Below are positions 1-8,765 of a stretch of DNA of 64,000 nucleotides, in pieces. The translations under genes and the position numbers were made by a program. This stretch comes from UBA11612 sp963976395 (GTDB lineage Bacteria > Pseudomonadota > Alphaproteobacteria > Rhodospirillales > Rhodospirillaceae). The stretch is taken from contig CAXBLG010000004.1 in NCBI GenBank assembly GCA_963976395.1, forward strand, positions 1-64,000, written 5' to 3'. A model generated the notes under the pieces. The model was not told the DNA's origin. It was given only the letters and a program-made list of their open reading frames with translations, and searched no databases. The first letter of the stretch is position 1. Each line of letters begins with the position of its first letter.

Positions 1-263
1 ACTGGGGGTTAGCAACCTCGCCGGCCCTGTACTTGCCGGAGCCGATTGCACCGGCATGGATTGGAGCCGAGCAAAGCCTGTATTATCGCCGGGAAGAACA
101 AAGCTTTCTCAAACTCCCGCGCACCGGCGCGGTCATCTTTAGCATCCGGACCACCATCACGCCCTGGGCCAAAGTCCCAACGCGCACGCGTGAGGCTATT
201 GCCGCAGCAGTGCAGACACTCAGCCCCGAGTGGCTCGCCTATAAAGCCCTGAAAACGGATTAG
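1..263 (+). CDS. C-terminal end of a DUF3445 / heme-dependent oxidative N-demethylase-like protein (partial)
   Basis: The frame is open from the left edge (first complete codon at position 3) and stops at 261-263. About 86 residues are visible. The stretch RREEQSFLKLPRTGAVIFSIRT followed by a few conserved positions matches what I recall of the end of the DUF3445 family, where a LPRTGAVLFTIRT-like strand is typical. Members bind heme and are linked to oxidative N-demethylation, but the heme ligand region lies outside the window, so activity cannot be judged. It converges on the glycosyltransferase gene with a gap of only 6 bases. The family assignment is from memory of the motif, not a search. 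Confidence 0.6.
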   Translation, partial: WGLATSPALYLPEPIAPAWIGAEQSLYYRREEQSFLKLPRTGAVIFSIRTTITPWAKVPTRTREAIAAAVQTLSPEWLAYKALKTD

Positions 264-269
264 ACCCGA

Positions 270-2879
270 CTAAGCCGCGATATCCAGATTGTTGGCCTGG
301 AATACCGGCACAGGATCGGCTTGCGGGACCGGACGGCGGCGAAACTGGAGCGTTGATCCGATGGCGACCAACAGCGCAGATGCATAGGGCACCGCCATCA
401 CTGCCAATGCCGCCACCCATACCCGCTCGGCCGGATCGTCGAGGCGGCTTACGACGCTCACAGCCGTGATGGCGGTGAGGATCGCGCCCAACAATATGCT
501 TTCCACCGCAGCCAACCGCAACGCATGAGTCCACGGCGCAGCGGTTTCACACTTCGGCGTCCGCAAGAAGGGCTTCGACGAAGTGAAGATGCCCGAGATC
601 ACGCCGTTGGCGACGGTGTAAGCCAACGACAGCCCCGTTAGGGCCGCAGCGATCGCCCCGAAAAACCCTGAACCGACTTTAGCCTGGTACAGCCATACGG
701 TTTTGACCGTCTTGACCACGAACAGCGTCAAAATCACCGCCGATAGTGCCGTCAGCGGCACATCGAAATGCATTGGGGCGACAATCATCAAGGTCGTCCA
801 AATCAGAGCAAACACAGTGAACAGAAGCGCGAGGCCATCCGCCATCCAGGGAATCCACCCGGCGACGAAGTGATAGCGCTGTGCCAAGGTTAACTTGGAT
901 TTACCACGAAAAATCTCGGCTCTATGGCGCTTCATGATCTGCATGGCGCCATAGACCCAGCGGTAGCGTTGGCTTTTGTAGGCATCGTAGGTATCGGGCA
1001 TCAGTCCGCGACCCATCGTCGTGGGAATGTACACAGCGCTGTACCCCGCCTCGAATAAACGCAGACCCAACTCCGTATCCTCGGTGATGCACCACTCCGA
1101 CCAGCGGCCAACCTCATCCAAGGCCGAGCGGCGGACTACGCACATGGTGCCGTGCTGGATGATGGCGTTGTGTTCGCCGCGCTCGACCATGCCCACACGG
1201 AAGAACCCGGTGTATTCGGCATAGCAAAGCGACTTGAACCAACTCTCGCCGGCGTCCCGGTAATCCTGCGGCGCCTGAACAACCGCGACATTCTCATTCG
1301 CAAAAGCCGGTATCGCTGTATTCAGCCAATGAGGCGCAACCTGATAGTCGCTATCGACAACTGCGATATATGCGGCTGCAGGGTCGGTTAATTCGAGCGC
1401 CTTATTGAGCGCCCCCGCCTTAAATCCCTTCATATTGTCGAAGTGAAAAAAGCGGAAGTTAGCCCCAAGTGCCTGGCAATGGGCTTCCACCGGTTTCCAC
1501 AGTCCTTCGTCGGCGGTGTTATTGTCGAGCACGATCACTTCGAAATTGGGATACTCCAACCGTGACAGCGCATTCAACGTCTGCATGACCATCAACGGCG
1601 GCTCGTTATGCGTCGGCACGTGAATAGAAACACGCGGCAGATCACGCAACTCACCCAAAGGCAAGCCAACGCGCTTCTTGCGCCATAAACTCAGCGCCCA
1701 TTCCACAGCTTCGGTGATAAGCAACGTGGCGGTAAAAATGCCGGACGGAACGATGAACATGGCGGCGGCGATTGTGTTCCAACCCGCATACCGCAGTGAC
1801 GACGCTTCGACGATGAGCAACCCACCCGAGATCGCAAGGCTGACAATACCGCCCACCAGGACGTAACCGCGCACACTCACGGGCGGCAAAAACGCCAGGA
1901 CGGTCAAGCCCAGCACCAGGGTTAAGGCCGCCGCAACGGCGGCGTAGGTCGGCCATTGTTCGAAGGACGACAGCGGACCGGTAAAGCTGAACTTGGCCTG
2001 CCCATCCGCATCAAATATGCCCCAGAACGCACCGACCGCGCCTTCTTGTTCAGCCTTCCAGGGCTGATCGAACGCTTCGATAATATAGTAATCGTAGTTT
2101 TCAGCGACGGCGCGGGTCAGGAAGTGACGCAGGAAATAGGCTTCCATGGCCGGAGACGGCACAGAGCCTTTTTTAACGCGGCCTTCAGAGGGCCAACCGG
2201 CCTCGGCGATCACAATCGTCTTTTCGGGAAAGCGCTCGGCGACCATTTGAAAGCGGTCCTCGACATACTTCATCGAGTCTTCAGCCTTGATGCCTTCCCA
2301 ATAGGGCAGCAGGTGGATACCGACGAAGTCGCTGGCTTCGGCCAATTCGGGATGTTCAAGCCAGACGCTCCATACGTCTGCGGTGCCGACCGGAATACTT
2401 GTCGGAATCGCCTGCTTAACGCGCGCGATATAGGTAGCGACTTCCGTCGCCGTCAGCTCGCCGCGCAAGACCACCTCGTTGCCCACGAATACGCGATCAA
2501 TCACATCCGGGTTTTGATTGATGACTTCAATTCCGCGCGCGATCTGCTTTTCGTTCAACTCAGCAATATCACTGAGCCACAGACCAAGCGAAACCTTGAG
2601 TCCACTTTTCTTCGCGAGGGACGGCACCAGATCAAGGCCGGGGTCCACCGCATAGGTACGGACGCGGTCGGCAACCTTGCCGAGCTGCTCAAGGTCGGCG
2701 CGCACCAGCGCTTCCGGATAGCCTTGCCGCCGTTGTGCGTCGGTAAAAATAGACGATGGGTTATAGGCAACGCCTTTTAGATCGCCGCGCCAATCCGGCG
2801 CCGACAACGGACGGTCGAGAGACGCCCAAGCGACGATAGAAACAATACAAGCCAATACGAGCGCAAAAACGATTCTCAT
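270..2879 (-). CDS. GH17-GT2 fusion, beta-glucan synthase-like membrane glycosyltransferase
   Basis: This 869-residue protein starts with a signal/anchor helix (1-19). A glycoside hydrolase family 17 domain follows (about 30-290) with both expected glutamates visible: VGNE at E135 (acid/base) and IAEAGWPS at E226 (nucleophile). Three membrane helices (about 310-395) lead to a family 2 glycosyltransferase domain (about 415-650) with the DSD metal motif, a TED catalytic motif and QRYRW at 637-641, as in processive synthases. More helices fill the C-terminus. The architecture is that of proteins related to NdvB-type beta-1,3-glucan synthases of Pseudomonas and Bradyrhizobium. Inference: it makes and remodels a cyclic or linear beta-glucan in the periplasm. 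It is monocistronic, with a long AT-rich upstream region shared with rlmJ. Confidence 0.85.
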   Translation of the reverse strand: MRIVFALVLACIVSIVAWASLDRPLSAPDWRGDLKGVAYNPSSIFTDAQRRQGYPEALVRADLEQLGKVADRVRTYAVDPGLDLVPSLAKKSGLKVSLGLWLSDIAELNEKQIARGIEVINQNPDVIDRVFVGNEVVLRGELTATEVATYIARVKQAIPTSIPVGTADVWSVWLEHPELAEASDFVGIHLLPYWEGIKAEDSMKYVEDRFQMVAERFPEKTIVIAEAGWPSEGRVKKGSVPSPAMEAYFLRHFLTRAVAENYDYYIIEAFDQPWKAEQEGAVGAFWGIFDADGQAKFSFTGPLSSFEQWPTYAAVAAALTLVLGLTVLAFLPPVSVRGYVLVGGIVSLAISGGLLIVEASSLRYAGWNTIAAAMFIVPSGIFTATLLITEAVEWALSLWRKKRVGLPLGELRDLPRVSIHVPTHNEPPLMVMQTLNALSRLEYPNFEVIVLDNNTADEGLWKPVEAHCQALGANFRFFHFDNMKGFKAGALNKALELTDPAAAYIAVVDSDYQVAPHWLNTAIPAFANENVAVVQAPQDYRDAGESWFKSLCYAEYTGFFRVGMVERGEHNAIIQHGTMCVVRRSALDEVGRWSEWCITEDTELGLRLFEAGYSAVYIPTTMGRGLMPDTYDAYKSQRYRWVYGAMQIMKRHRAEIFRGKSKLTLAQRYHFVAGWIPWMADGLALLFTVFALIWTTLMIVAPMHFDVPLTALSAVILTLFVVKTVKTVWLYQAKVGSGFFGAIAAALTGLSLAYTVANGVISGIFTSSKPFLRTPKCETAAPWTHALRLAAVESILLGAILTAITAVSVVSRLDDPAERVWVAALAVMAVPYASALLVAIGSTLQFRRRPVPQADPVPVFQANNLDIAA

Positions 2880-3326
2880 TTATTTTAAACAGCTTTCACT
2901 GCAGATCTGTTGTTAAGCACTTATACATACGGTCAGGGCACACGCTTTCCTCGAAATTCAAGTGAACGCCCTATTGGCCGATATATCTGAAGGAAGAAAG
3001 TGGCCGGAACATGAACATACCTGTGACCAAAATGGGCACGCCACCTTCGGACGCCGGAAAAGGATTACCCTTGGAAATCCCATATTGCACTGCAGCATTT
3101 GTGTTACAAGCGATTCATAGCATATTTAACAGCGACTTCAAGAAACATCGCTCAGTCTAAATACATAATTATATTACGTATAAGATATATTTATTGACAT
3201 ATTATTATTTTTATTTCACGGTAATTTTGCGGCGCAAACAGGTCTATGATGCCCGCCGGCTAGCCGCATTAGCCCAGAAAATAGCCGTAATTTGCCCCCC
3301 ACCCTCTTTCTTGAGTACCCCCACCC
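2880..3326. promoter_or_regulatory. 447-bp AT-rich divergent intergenic region
   Basis: The region separates the glucan synthase (minus) from rlmJ (plus) and must hold promoters for both. Bases 3121-3220 are markedly AT-rich compared with the surroundings. A TTGACA hexamer sits at 3194-3199, but I see no good -10 at the usual distance. A short inverted repeat, TTTGC-GGC-GCAAA, is at 3226-3238 and could be an operator. I see no coding potential that I would defend; rlmJ also lacks an evident ribosome binding site (CACCC precedes its ATG). Confidence 0.4.
3226..3238. repeat. Inverted repeat TTTGC-N3-GCAAA upstream of rlmJ
   Basis: Two perfect 5-base arms flank GGC, 89 bases before the rlmJ start and just downstream of an isolated TTGACA hexamer. 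Its position in a divergent promoter region suggests a protein binding site, but a repeat this short can occur by chance. Confidence 0.3.
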
Positions 3327-4187
3327 ATGCTGAGTTACCAACATATATACCACGCGGGAGGGCCTGCGGATGTTCACAAGCATGCCGCACTTAGTCTGTT
3401 GCTCGAACGCTTAGCGGCCAAAGCCAAACCGTTTAGCGTTATTGATCTTTATGCCGGTGAAGGCCGCTACGACCTGACAGCAGAGGCTGCGCAAAAAACT
3501 AAAGAGTACGCGCATGGTGTTGGTCGACTTTGGCCGATGTCCGATCACCCCCCGGCATTGCAACGTTATTTCGATGTATTAAACGACCTCAACGCGGACG
3601 GCGCCCTCCGCACTTATCCCGGATCGCCGGAAGTCATCCGCGCCTTCATGCGCGCGGAAGATCATCTCACCTTGAATGAACTTCACCCGGCGGCCTACCG
3701 CACGCTTCGACACTGGCGCGCTGATGACAGCCGAATATCGATCCATAAACGCAACGGGTTGGAGGCCTTAGTGGGTCTTGTACCGCCCGCAATCCGCCGA
3801 GGCTTGGTGTTCATCGATCCAAGTTACGAAGTAAAATCAGAGTATGCGGATATTGCCGCAAAGATTGCGCGCGCCACGGCTAAATGGCCGCAAGGAATCT
3901 ATGCGCTCTGGTATCCGATTTTGACTGAAGGGCGACATAGGACGATGATCGAAAGCGCGTCCACACAGGTTGACGCCAGCATTTTCAAAACCGAAATCAT
4001 GTTGACCCGCCCTAAAGACGGCAACGCCGACGGCCCGGTCGGACTCCTCGGTTCTGGCCTATTGATCTTCAACCCGCCCTGGCAATTCGACATTGCCATG
4101 TCCGAGGTCGGCCTATGGCTGGCCAAGACACTGACCGACGGCGACGGCAGACACACGTCCGGCTGGCTTAAGCGGACTAAAGACTAA
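3327..4187 (+). CDS. rlmJ: 23S rRNA (adenine(2030)-N6)-methyltransferase RlmJ
   Basis: RlmJ uses S-adenosylmethionine to methylate A2030 of 23S rRNA. The 286-residue protein has the family N-terminus MLSYQH.YHAGGPADVHKH, the SAM-binding strand VIDLYAGEGRYD near residue 38, FIDPSYE in the middle and the NPPW catalytic loop near residue 254 (IFNPPWQFD), all as in E. coli RlmJ (YhiR). Length is normal for the family. Its stop overlaps the stop of the convergent thrH by 11 bases. No Shine-Dalgarno sequence is visible before the ATG. Confidence 0.93.
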   Translation: MLSYQHIYHAGGPADVHKHAALSLLLERLAAKAKPFSVIDLYAGEGRYDLTAEAAQKTKEYAHGVGRLWPMSDHPPALQRYFDVLNDLNADGALRTYPGSPEVIRAFMRAEDHLTLNELHPAAYRTLRHWRADDSRISIHKRNGLEALVGLVPPAIRRGLVFIDPSYEVKSEYADIAAKIARATAKWPQGIYALWYPILTEGRHRTMIESASTQVDASIFKTEIMLTRPKDGNADGPVGLLGSGLLIFNPPWQFDIAMSEVGLWLAKTLTDGDGRHTSGWLKRTKD

Positions 4188-4794
4188 GCGACCTGTCGCT
4201 CGCGGCAACAAAGGCTGCTTTCAACGCGTCAAACTCATGCACAGCTTGGAATTGCGGAAACTCATCAATCACATTTTGCGGTGCGTGAAACAAGATACCG
4301 ACCTCGGCCTCACCCAGCATGGTGGTATCGTTGTAAGAATCTCCGGCGGCGATTACGCGATATTTGAGCGCATGCAGAGCTTTGACCGATTCCCGCTTGG
4401 GGTCCGGCTGCCGCAATTTGTATTCTACAATTTTCCCCTGCTCATCGGTAATCAAGCGATGACAGAACAGCGTCGGCCATTTGAGCTGGCGCATCAACGG
4501 TTCTGAAAATTCGTAGAACGTATCCGACAAAATAATGACCTGGAACCTTTCCCGAAGCCAATCGAGAAAATCCGCTGCGCCGGGGAGCGGTTTAAGCGTT
4601 GCAATCGTCTCTTGAATATCGGGAAGGCGAAGGCCGTGCTGATCGAGCAGCGACAATCGCTGTTTCATAAGGACATTGTAATCAGGAATATCGCGGGTCG
4701 TCGCACGCAGTTCTTCAATGCCTGTCAGCTCGGCAAAAGCGATCCATATCTCGGGGACGAGAACACCCTCGAGATCGAGGCAGGCTATTTCCAT
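4177..4794 (-). CDS. thrH: Phosphoserine phosphatase / homoserine phosphotransferase ThrH
   Basis: This 205-residue HAD-superfamily enzyme removes phosphate from phosphoserine and can transfer it to homoserine, linking serine and threonine synthesis. The HAD motif I is MEIACLDLEGVL, with D7 as expected nucleophile and the E9 typical of ThrH; motif II is IILSDTFYEF and motif IV is AAGDSYNDTTM. I placed the start at 4794 because an AGGAG box lies 8 bases upstream; the frame also runs 15 codons further upstream without a better site. Convergent with rlmJ. ThrH was described from Pseudomonas aeruginosa. Confidence 0.9.
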   Translation of the reverse strand: MEIACLDLEGVLVPEIWIAFAELTGIEELRATTRDIPDYNVLMKQRLSLLDQHGLRLPDIQETIATLKPLPGAADFLDWLRERFQVIILSDTFYEFSEPLMRQLKWPTLFCHRLITDEQGKIVEYKLRQPDPKRESVKALHALKYRVIAAGDSYNDTTMLGEAEVGILFHAPQNVIDEFPQFQAVHEFDALKAAFVAASDRSLSL

Positions 4795-4903
4795 GACGAT
4801 AACTCCTGAGCGCAACCAAAATACTGCCGACAACGGCATAGGTTTTTAGTAGTGCAGAACGCAAAAAGAAACAAACGAACTGTCGAGGAATATCTTTATA
4901 AAC

Positions 4904-5530
4904 CTAGGGTTTCTTGGCGACAATGAACCGGCTCGGTGGGCGGGACGTTGAAAATTCTCCGGTCTCCACAATCTCAAATCCCGCGCCGGACATGGCCCCT
5001 TCAAGAGCACCAAACGTGAGGCACTCGACAGGGGGTGCAAGCCCCACCATTTTCGCGAGGACGATAGGAATACGCCACAATCTCGTGTGTTCGTCCAGGC
5101 AAACCGTTTTTGAAATAAACCGTCCGCCCGGACGCAATAAAGCGTTTATGCGCCGAAACTGGGCCGGTAAATCCTCCAGCAAATGCAGTACATTAAAAGC
5201 TACGATGGCGTCGAACGATCCCGACTCAAAAGTGTCGCTAAACGCATCAGCGTGCACAAAAGCGACATTCTCAATACGCTGGGTCGCCGCCTTGGCTTTA
5301 GCGATTCCAATCATGTTTGAAGATATGTCGCTGGCGGTGATGAGTTTCACGCTTCCTGCCAGCAGCAACGCCGTCGAACCGGTACCGCAACCGATCTCAA
5401 GCACGCTGTCCTGCCCCGAGAGGTGCGCCTTGGTGCTGTCCACGGTCTTTGTGTAAGCCGCCATATTTTTAATCGGCGACTTAGAATATTTATCCGCCAT
5501 TTTATCCCAAAACTTTTCTGCGTTTGGCAT
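4904..5530 (-). CDS. Class I SAM-dependent methyltransferase (UbiE/Methyltransf_11 type)
   Basis: The 208-residue protein has a single Rossmann methyltransferase domain. Motif I is VLEIGCGTGSTALLL (near residue 45), followed by the acidic ITASDIS loop, FVHADAF, and the post-motif FDAIVAFNVLHLL and RPGGRFISKT. The start at 5530 (MPNAEKFWDKMADKYS) has an AGGA box 9 bases upstream and matches the WDKxAxxY opening common in these proteins; a 26-codon upstream extension would run into hrpB. Substrate is not apparent. It lies 34 bases downstream of hrpB on the same strand and is probably co-transcribed with it. Confidence 0.85.
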   Translation of the reverse strand: MPNAEKFWDKMADKYSKSPIKNMAAYTKTVDSTKAHLSGQDSVLEIGCGTGSTALLLAGSVKLITASDISSNMIGIAKAKAATQRIENVAFVHADAFSDTFESGSFDAIVAFNVLHLLEDLPAQFRRINALLRPGGRFISKTVCLDEHTRLWRIPIVLAKMVGLAPPVECLTFGALEGAMSGAGFEIVETGEFSTSRPPSRFIVAKKP

Positions 5531-5564
5531 TCTGTCTTCCTGAGGTTGAGGTACGATATCCCGG

Positions 5565-8075
5565 CTATGTGCCCCGGGGCTTGAGGCTGCGCCGCGTTGG
5601 TGCAGCATCCATTGGATTTTCGGGCCAGATGTGGCGCGGATAACGTCCGCGCATTTCGCGGCGAACTTCGGGATAGACGTTTTTCCAGAAACTACCGAGA
5701 TCCTGGGTTACCGCAACCGGACGACGGGCTGGTGAAAGCAGGTGAAGCGTCAGAGGAATACGTCCCTCAGCAATCCTCGGCGTATCAGCAAGACCGAAGA
5801 CCTCCTGCAATTTGACATGCAGCGCCGGCCCGCCGTCGGTCTCATAATCCACCGCGATTCGGGAGCCGGACGGGACGACGATATGGGTCGGCGCCAGATC
5901 ATCAAGGCGCGAAGACATCTGCCAGGGTAAAAGAGCACGAAGCGCACCATCCAAGTCTACCCGCCCGAGGTGGGCGCGCCGGGACATTCCGCTTAAATAC
6001 GGCCCGAGCCAGCTTTCCAGATTGTGCATAAGTGCTGGATCCGACAAGTCAGGCCACTGATCTTCGGGAAAGGCTTTGCCCAGTAGCGCCGCCCGGTGCT
6101 GCAGCGCTCGAAGCTTCGGCGTCCACGGCAGCACATTCAGCCCCAAATCTCGAACACCGGTCGCCATGGCCGCTTCAACTAACTGGGTATCCGGTTTATG
6201 TAAAACCTTCGCACTGAGTACCATTGCACCAAAGCGCCTCTGACGGAGGGCGGTGACGGCGCCTTCCCGTTTATCCCAAGTAACTTCATCCTGCTCTGTA
6301 ATGTCGGTCGAAAAAACATCTTCCAGGTCCGCGCGCATCACCGGCGCCGCCAAGTAGATACGAGCGTCCCCTGAAGAGCCACCCGAGCCTCCCCCTAAGT
6401 CGGCAACAGCGAGAAATTCTTCACCTGCCAAAGACTCGGTGGCATCCAAAATCGCACCGCCGCCTCCGGACAGACGGAAACGACCTACACCGCGCCGCTC
6501 GGCAATACGGTCCGGGTAGGCTAACGCAAGAAGCTTGCCTACGGCGTCCATGTTTCCAGAGTCGTTGGAGCAACGGGCGGTTCTGCGAATTTGAGAAGCC
6601 GCTGCTTTAACGCGCATAACCGTGCCCCGATTTATATGAGCCGCAGAGCCCACACGCGCGCCTCTCAAGACTTCCAACCGCGAACGCACATCCGGGTCGC
6701 GGGTGCGCACGAAGATATCACGCTCCGACAACAGTGCCGCCAAATCGCACGCAAGCCCACCGTGACCTAGTTCAGTCCCGCGCAGCACCATATGAGCAAG
6801 ACGCGGATGGAGCGGCAGATCGGCCATCGCCCGACCCTCGTCGGTGATGAAACCGGCGTGATCAAGCGCACCAAGACGGCGCAACAATTCTCCAGCTTGA
6901 GCAAACGCTCCCCGAGGCGGCGGTGTCAGCCATGAGAGTACCTCGGCATCGCGCACGCCCCAGGCCGCGAGATCAAGAGCCAGCGGCGCAAGATCGGCTT
7001 GCAGTATTTCGGGGCTGTCGAAAGCCGCAAGTCCTCGCGTTTCGGGCTCGGTCCACATGCGGTAGCACACACCCGGCCCTAAACGCCCGGCACGACCCCG
7101 CCGCTGCTCGGCAGCGGCTTGTGAAACGCGCGTTGTCACCAGACGCGTCATCCCTCGCCCGGGATCGAACTGAGGCACGCGCTTATATCCGCTGTCGACC
7201 ACCACGCGCACGCCCTCGATGGTCAGGCTGGTCTCGGCGATGGTTGTCGCCAACACCACCTTGCGCTTACTCGCCGGCGGGGGGGCGACTGCAGTTTGTT
7301 GTTCGGCAGGCGACAAAGCCCCGAACAACGGCGCAAGCGTCACATCCTGCGGCAGAGCGCCGTCGTCTAGCAAAGCAGCGGTGCGGCGGATTTCGCCTTC
7401 CCCCGGCAAGAAAGCCAGAACACTGCCGTCTTCCTCGGCGAGCGCTCGCCGAATAAGAGCCGCCATACCACGGGGCAAATCATCGCCCGTCTTACCCGCC
7501 ACATAGCGGGTCTCCACCGGATGGGGCCGATGCACGGAGGCGATGACGGGCGCCTCGCCGAGCAAACTGCCGACGGCCTGATCATCGAGAGTCGCAGACA
7601 TCACGAGAATACGAAGATCAGGACGCAATCCGCGCTGCACATCAAGTGCAAGCGCCAACCCCAAATCCGCGTCGAGGCTTCGCTCGTGAAATTCATCGAA
7701 GATCAGCAGGCCGACATCGGCGAGTTCGGGATCACGCTGCAAACGGCGCGCTAAAATCCCTTCCGTCACCACTTCGATTTTTGTTCTCGCGGAGACTTTG
7801 GACTCGTGACGAACCCGAAACCCGACGGTCTCTCCCACCGTCTCACCGAGGCTCTTGGCCATGAAGGTTGCGGCCATGCGCGCGGCCAAACGCCGCGGCT
7901 CCAGCATTACGATGGTCTTTCCTGCCAGCCACGATGCATCTTTAAGATAAAGCGGAATGCGCGTGGTTTTACCCGCACCCGGCGTTGCAAGCACCACCGC
8001 CGAGGGACGCTCATCCAAGGCCGCACCGACGTTCGCCAATATTGCGTCAATGGGAAGCTGAGAAGAAAAGGTCAC
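5565..8075 (-). CDS. hrpB: ATP-dependent RNA helicase HrpB
   Basis: DEAH-box helicase of 836 residues, normal for HrpB. Visible motifs are the P-loop ATPGAGKTTRIP near residue 30, LEPRRLAARMAA (Ia), DEFHERS (II), VMSATLD (III), ATTIAETSLTIEG (V) and QRRGRAGRLGPG (VI), then the HrpB-specific C-terminal part ending with RPVAVTQDLGSFWKNVYPEVR...GRYPRHIWPE, which is strongly diagnostic. Its cellular role is not well settled even in E. coli; involvement in RNA metabolism is inferred from the helicase family. It is followed on the same strand by the methyltransferase gene. Confidence 0.95.
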   Translation of the reverse strand: MTFSSQLPIDAILANVGAALDERPSAVVLATPGAGKTTRIPLYLKDASWLAGKTIVMLEPRRLAARMAATFMAKSLGETVGETVGFRVRHESKVSARTKIEVVTEGILARRLQRDPELADVGLLIFDEFHERSLDADLGLALALDVQRGLRPDLRILVMSATLDDQAVGSLLGEAPVIASVHRPHPVETRYVAGKTGDDLPRGMAALIRRALAEEDGSVLAFLPGEGEIRRTAALLDDGALPQDVTLAPLFGALSPAEQQTAVAPPPASKRKVVLATTIAETSLTIEGVRVVVDSGYKRVPQFDPGRGMTRLVTTRVSQAAAEQRRGRAGRLGPGVCYRMWTEPETRGLAAFDSPEILQADLAPLALDLAAWGVRDAEVLSWLTPPPRGAFAQAGELLRRLGALDHAGFITDEGRAMADLPLHPRLAHMVLRGTELGHGGLACDLAALLSERDIFVRTRDPDVRSRLEVLRGARVGSAAHINRGTVMRVKAAASQIRRTARCSNDSGNMDAVGKLLALAYPDRIAERRGVGRFRLSGGGGAILDATESLAGEEFLAVADLGGGSGGSSGDARIYLAAPVMRADLEDVFSTDITEQDEVTWDKREGAVTALRQRRFGAMVLSAKVLHKPDTQLVEAAMATGVRDLGLNVLPWTPKLRALQHRAALLGKAFPEDQWPDLSDPALMHNLESWLGPYLSGMSRRAHLGRVDLDGALRALLPWQMSSRLDDLAPTHIVVPSGSRIAVDYETDGGPALHVKLQEVFGLADTPRIAEGRIPLTLHLLSPARRPVAVTQDLGSFWKNVYPEVRREMRGRYPRHIWPENPMDAAPTRRSLKPRGT

Positions 8076-8093
8076 AGACAGCCCGCGCCGTCT

Positions 8094-8606
8094 CTAGAGC
8101 TTATTCTTAGGATCGGTGGTGCCGACCTCCCCGTCGATGGGTAGCTTAACCGAGCTGTAATCTTCCGGAGCCTTGAGAACGATAGGCCGGTTGAAAGCGC
8201 GATGTATTGCCTTCACCAATCCATCCTTGCTGACCGGCTTCATGATGTAGCTGTTGACGTCCAGCTCAATCGCACCGCGCACGACAATCTCCCCACCATG
8301 AGAGGTCAGCATAATGAATGGGATGTCGCGCGGGATATAGGAGTAGCGCCCTACGCGGATATCTCGGAGCAGCTCTAGGCCGCTCATGGCAGGCATACTT
8401 TGATCGCAAATAACGCAATCGAATTTCTTCTGCTGGTCATCGAGGATATTGAGCGCCGCAAGCGCACTCACGGCCTTGATAACGCTACCGACCCCTGCCA
8501 TGCGGAGCATCGCGTCTACCATCTCCAGGATAGCTCTATCATCATCGACCACCAGGAATCGCAGGCGATCAAACGCCGTAACCAAGAGGGGTTCGGACGG
8601 ACTCAT
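8094..8606 (-). CDS. Single-domain response regulator (CheY-like receiver)
   Basis: 170 residues with one receiver domain: acidic pocket VVDDDRAIL, phospho-acceptor D in CDQSMPAMSG, the switch T in IMLTSHG and K in SYIMKPVSK. A short C-terminal tail of about 35 residues has no recognisable output domain. The start at 8606 follows a CAGGTGAG ribosome binding site; the frame extends 24 codons upstream without support. It is divergent from the receiver-GGDEF gene at 8766, and a multi-domain hybrid kinase follows, so it may take phosphate from that kinase. No output is visible, so it may act by protein-protein contact. Confidence 0.85.
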   Translation of the reverse strand: MSPSEPLLVTAFDRLRFLVVDDDRAILEMVDAMLRMAGVGSVIKAVSALAALNILDDQQKKFDCVICDQSMPAMSGLELLRDIRVGRYSYIPRDIPFIMLTSHGGEIVVRGAIELDVNSYIMKPVSKDGLVKAIHRAFNRPIVLKAPEDYSSVKLPIDGEVGTTDPKNKL

Positions 8607-8724
8607 GGAACACTCACCTGCTGAATGAAAAATCTCTGGCCGTATAAGTTCTACGGGTCGCCATTTCGATCCGTTCACTATATAACTAATGTGTGCATTT
8701 ATAGAGACTTAGCTAGTAATTGGT

Positions 8725-8730
8725 TTGACA
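8725..8730 (+). promoter_or_regulatory. Possible -35 box (TTGACA) for the GGDEF regulator
   Basis: A perfect TTGACA lies in the 159-base gap between the two divergent response-regulator genes, 36 bases before the plus-strand ATG at 8766. The hexamer 17 bases downstream (CTACTC) is a poor -10, so this is only a weak call. Confidence 0.25.
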
Positions 8731-8765
8731 TAAATTTTACTGGACGTCTACTCCACGGGACTTTG

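Noticed and set aside
1956..2780. 274-codon plus-strand open frame inside the glucan synthase gene
   Set aside because: Antisense to a gene with clear catalytic motifs; composition and lack of signals mark it as a by-product of codon bias.
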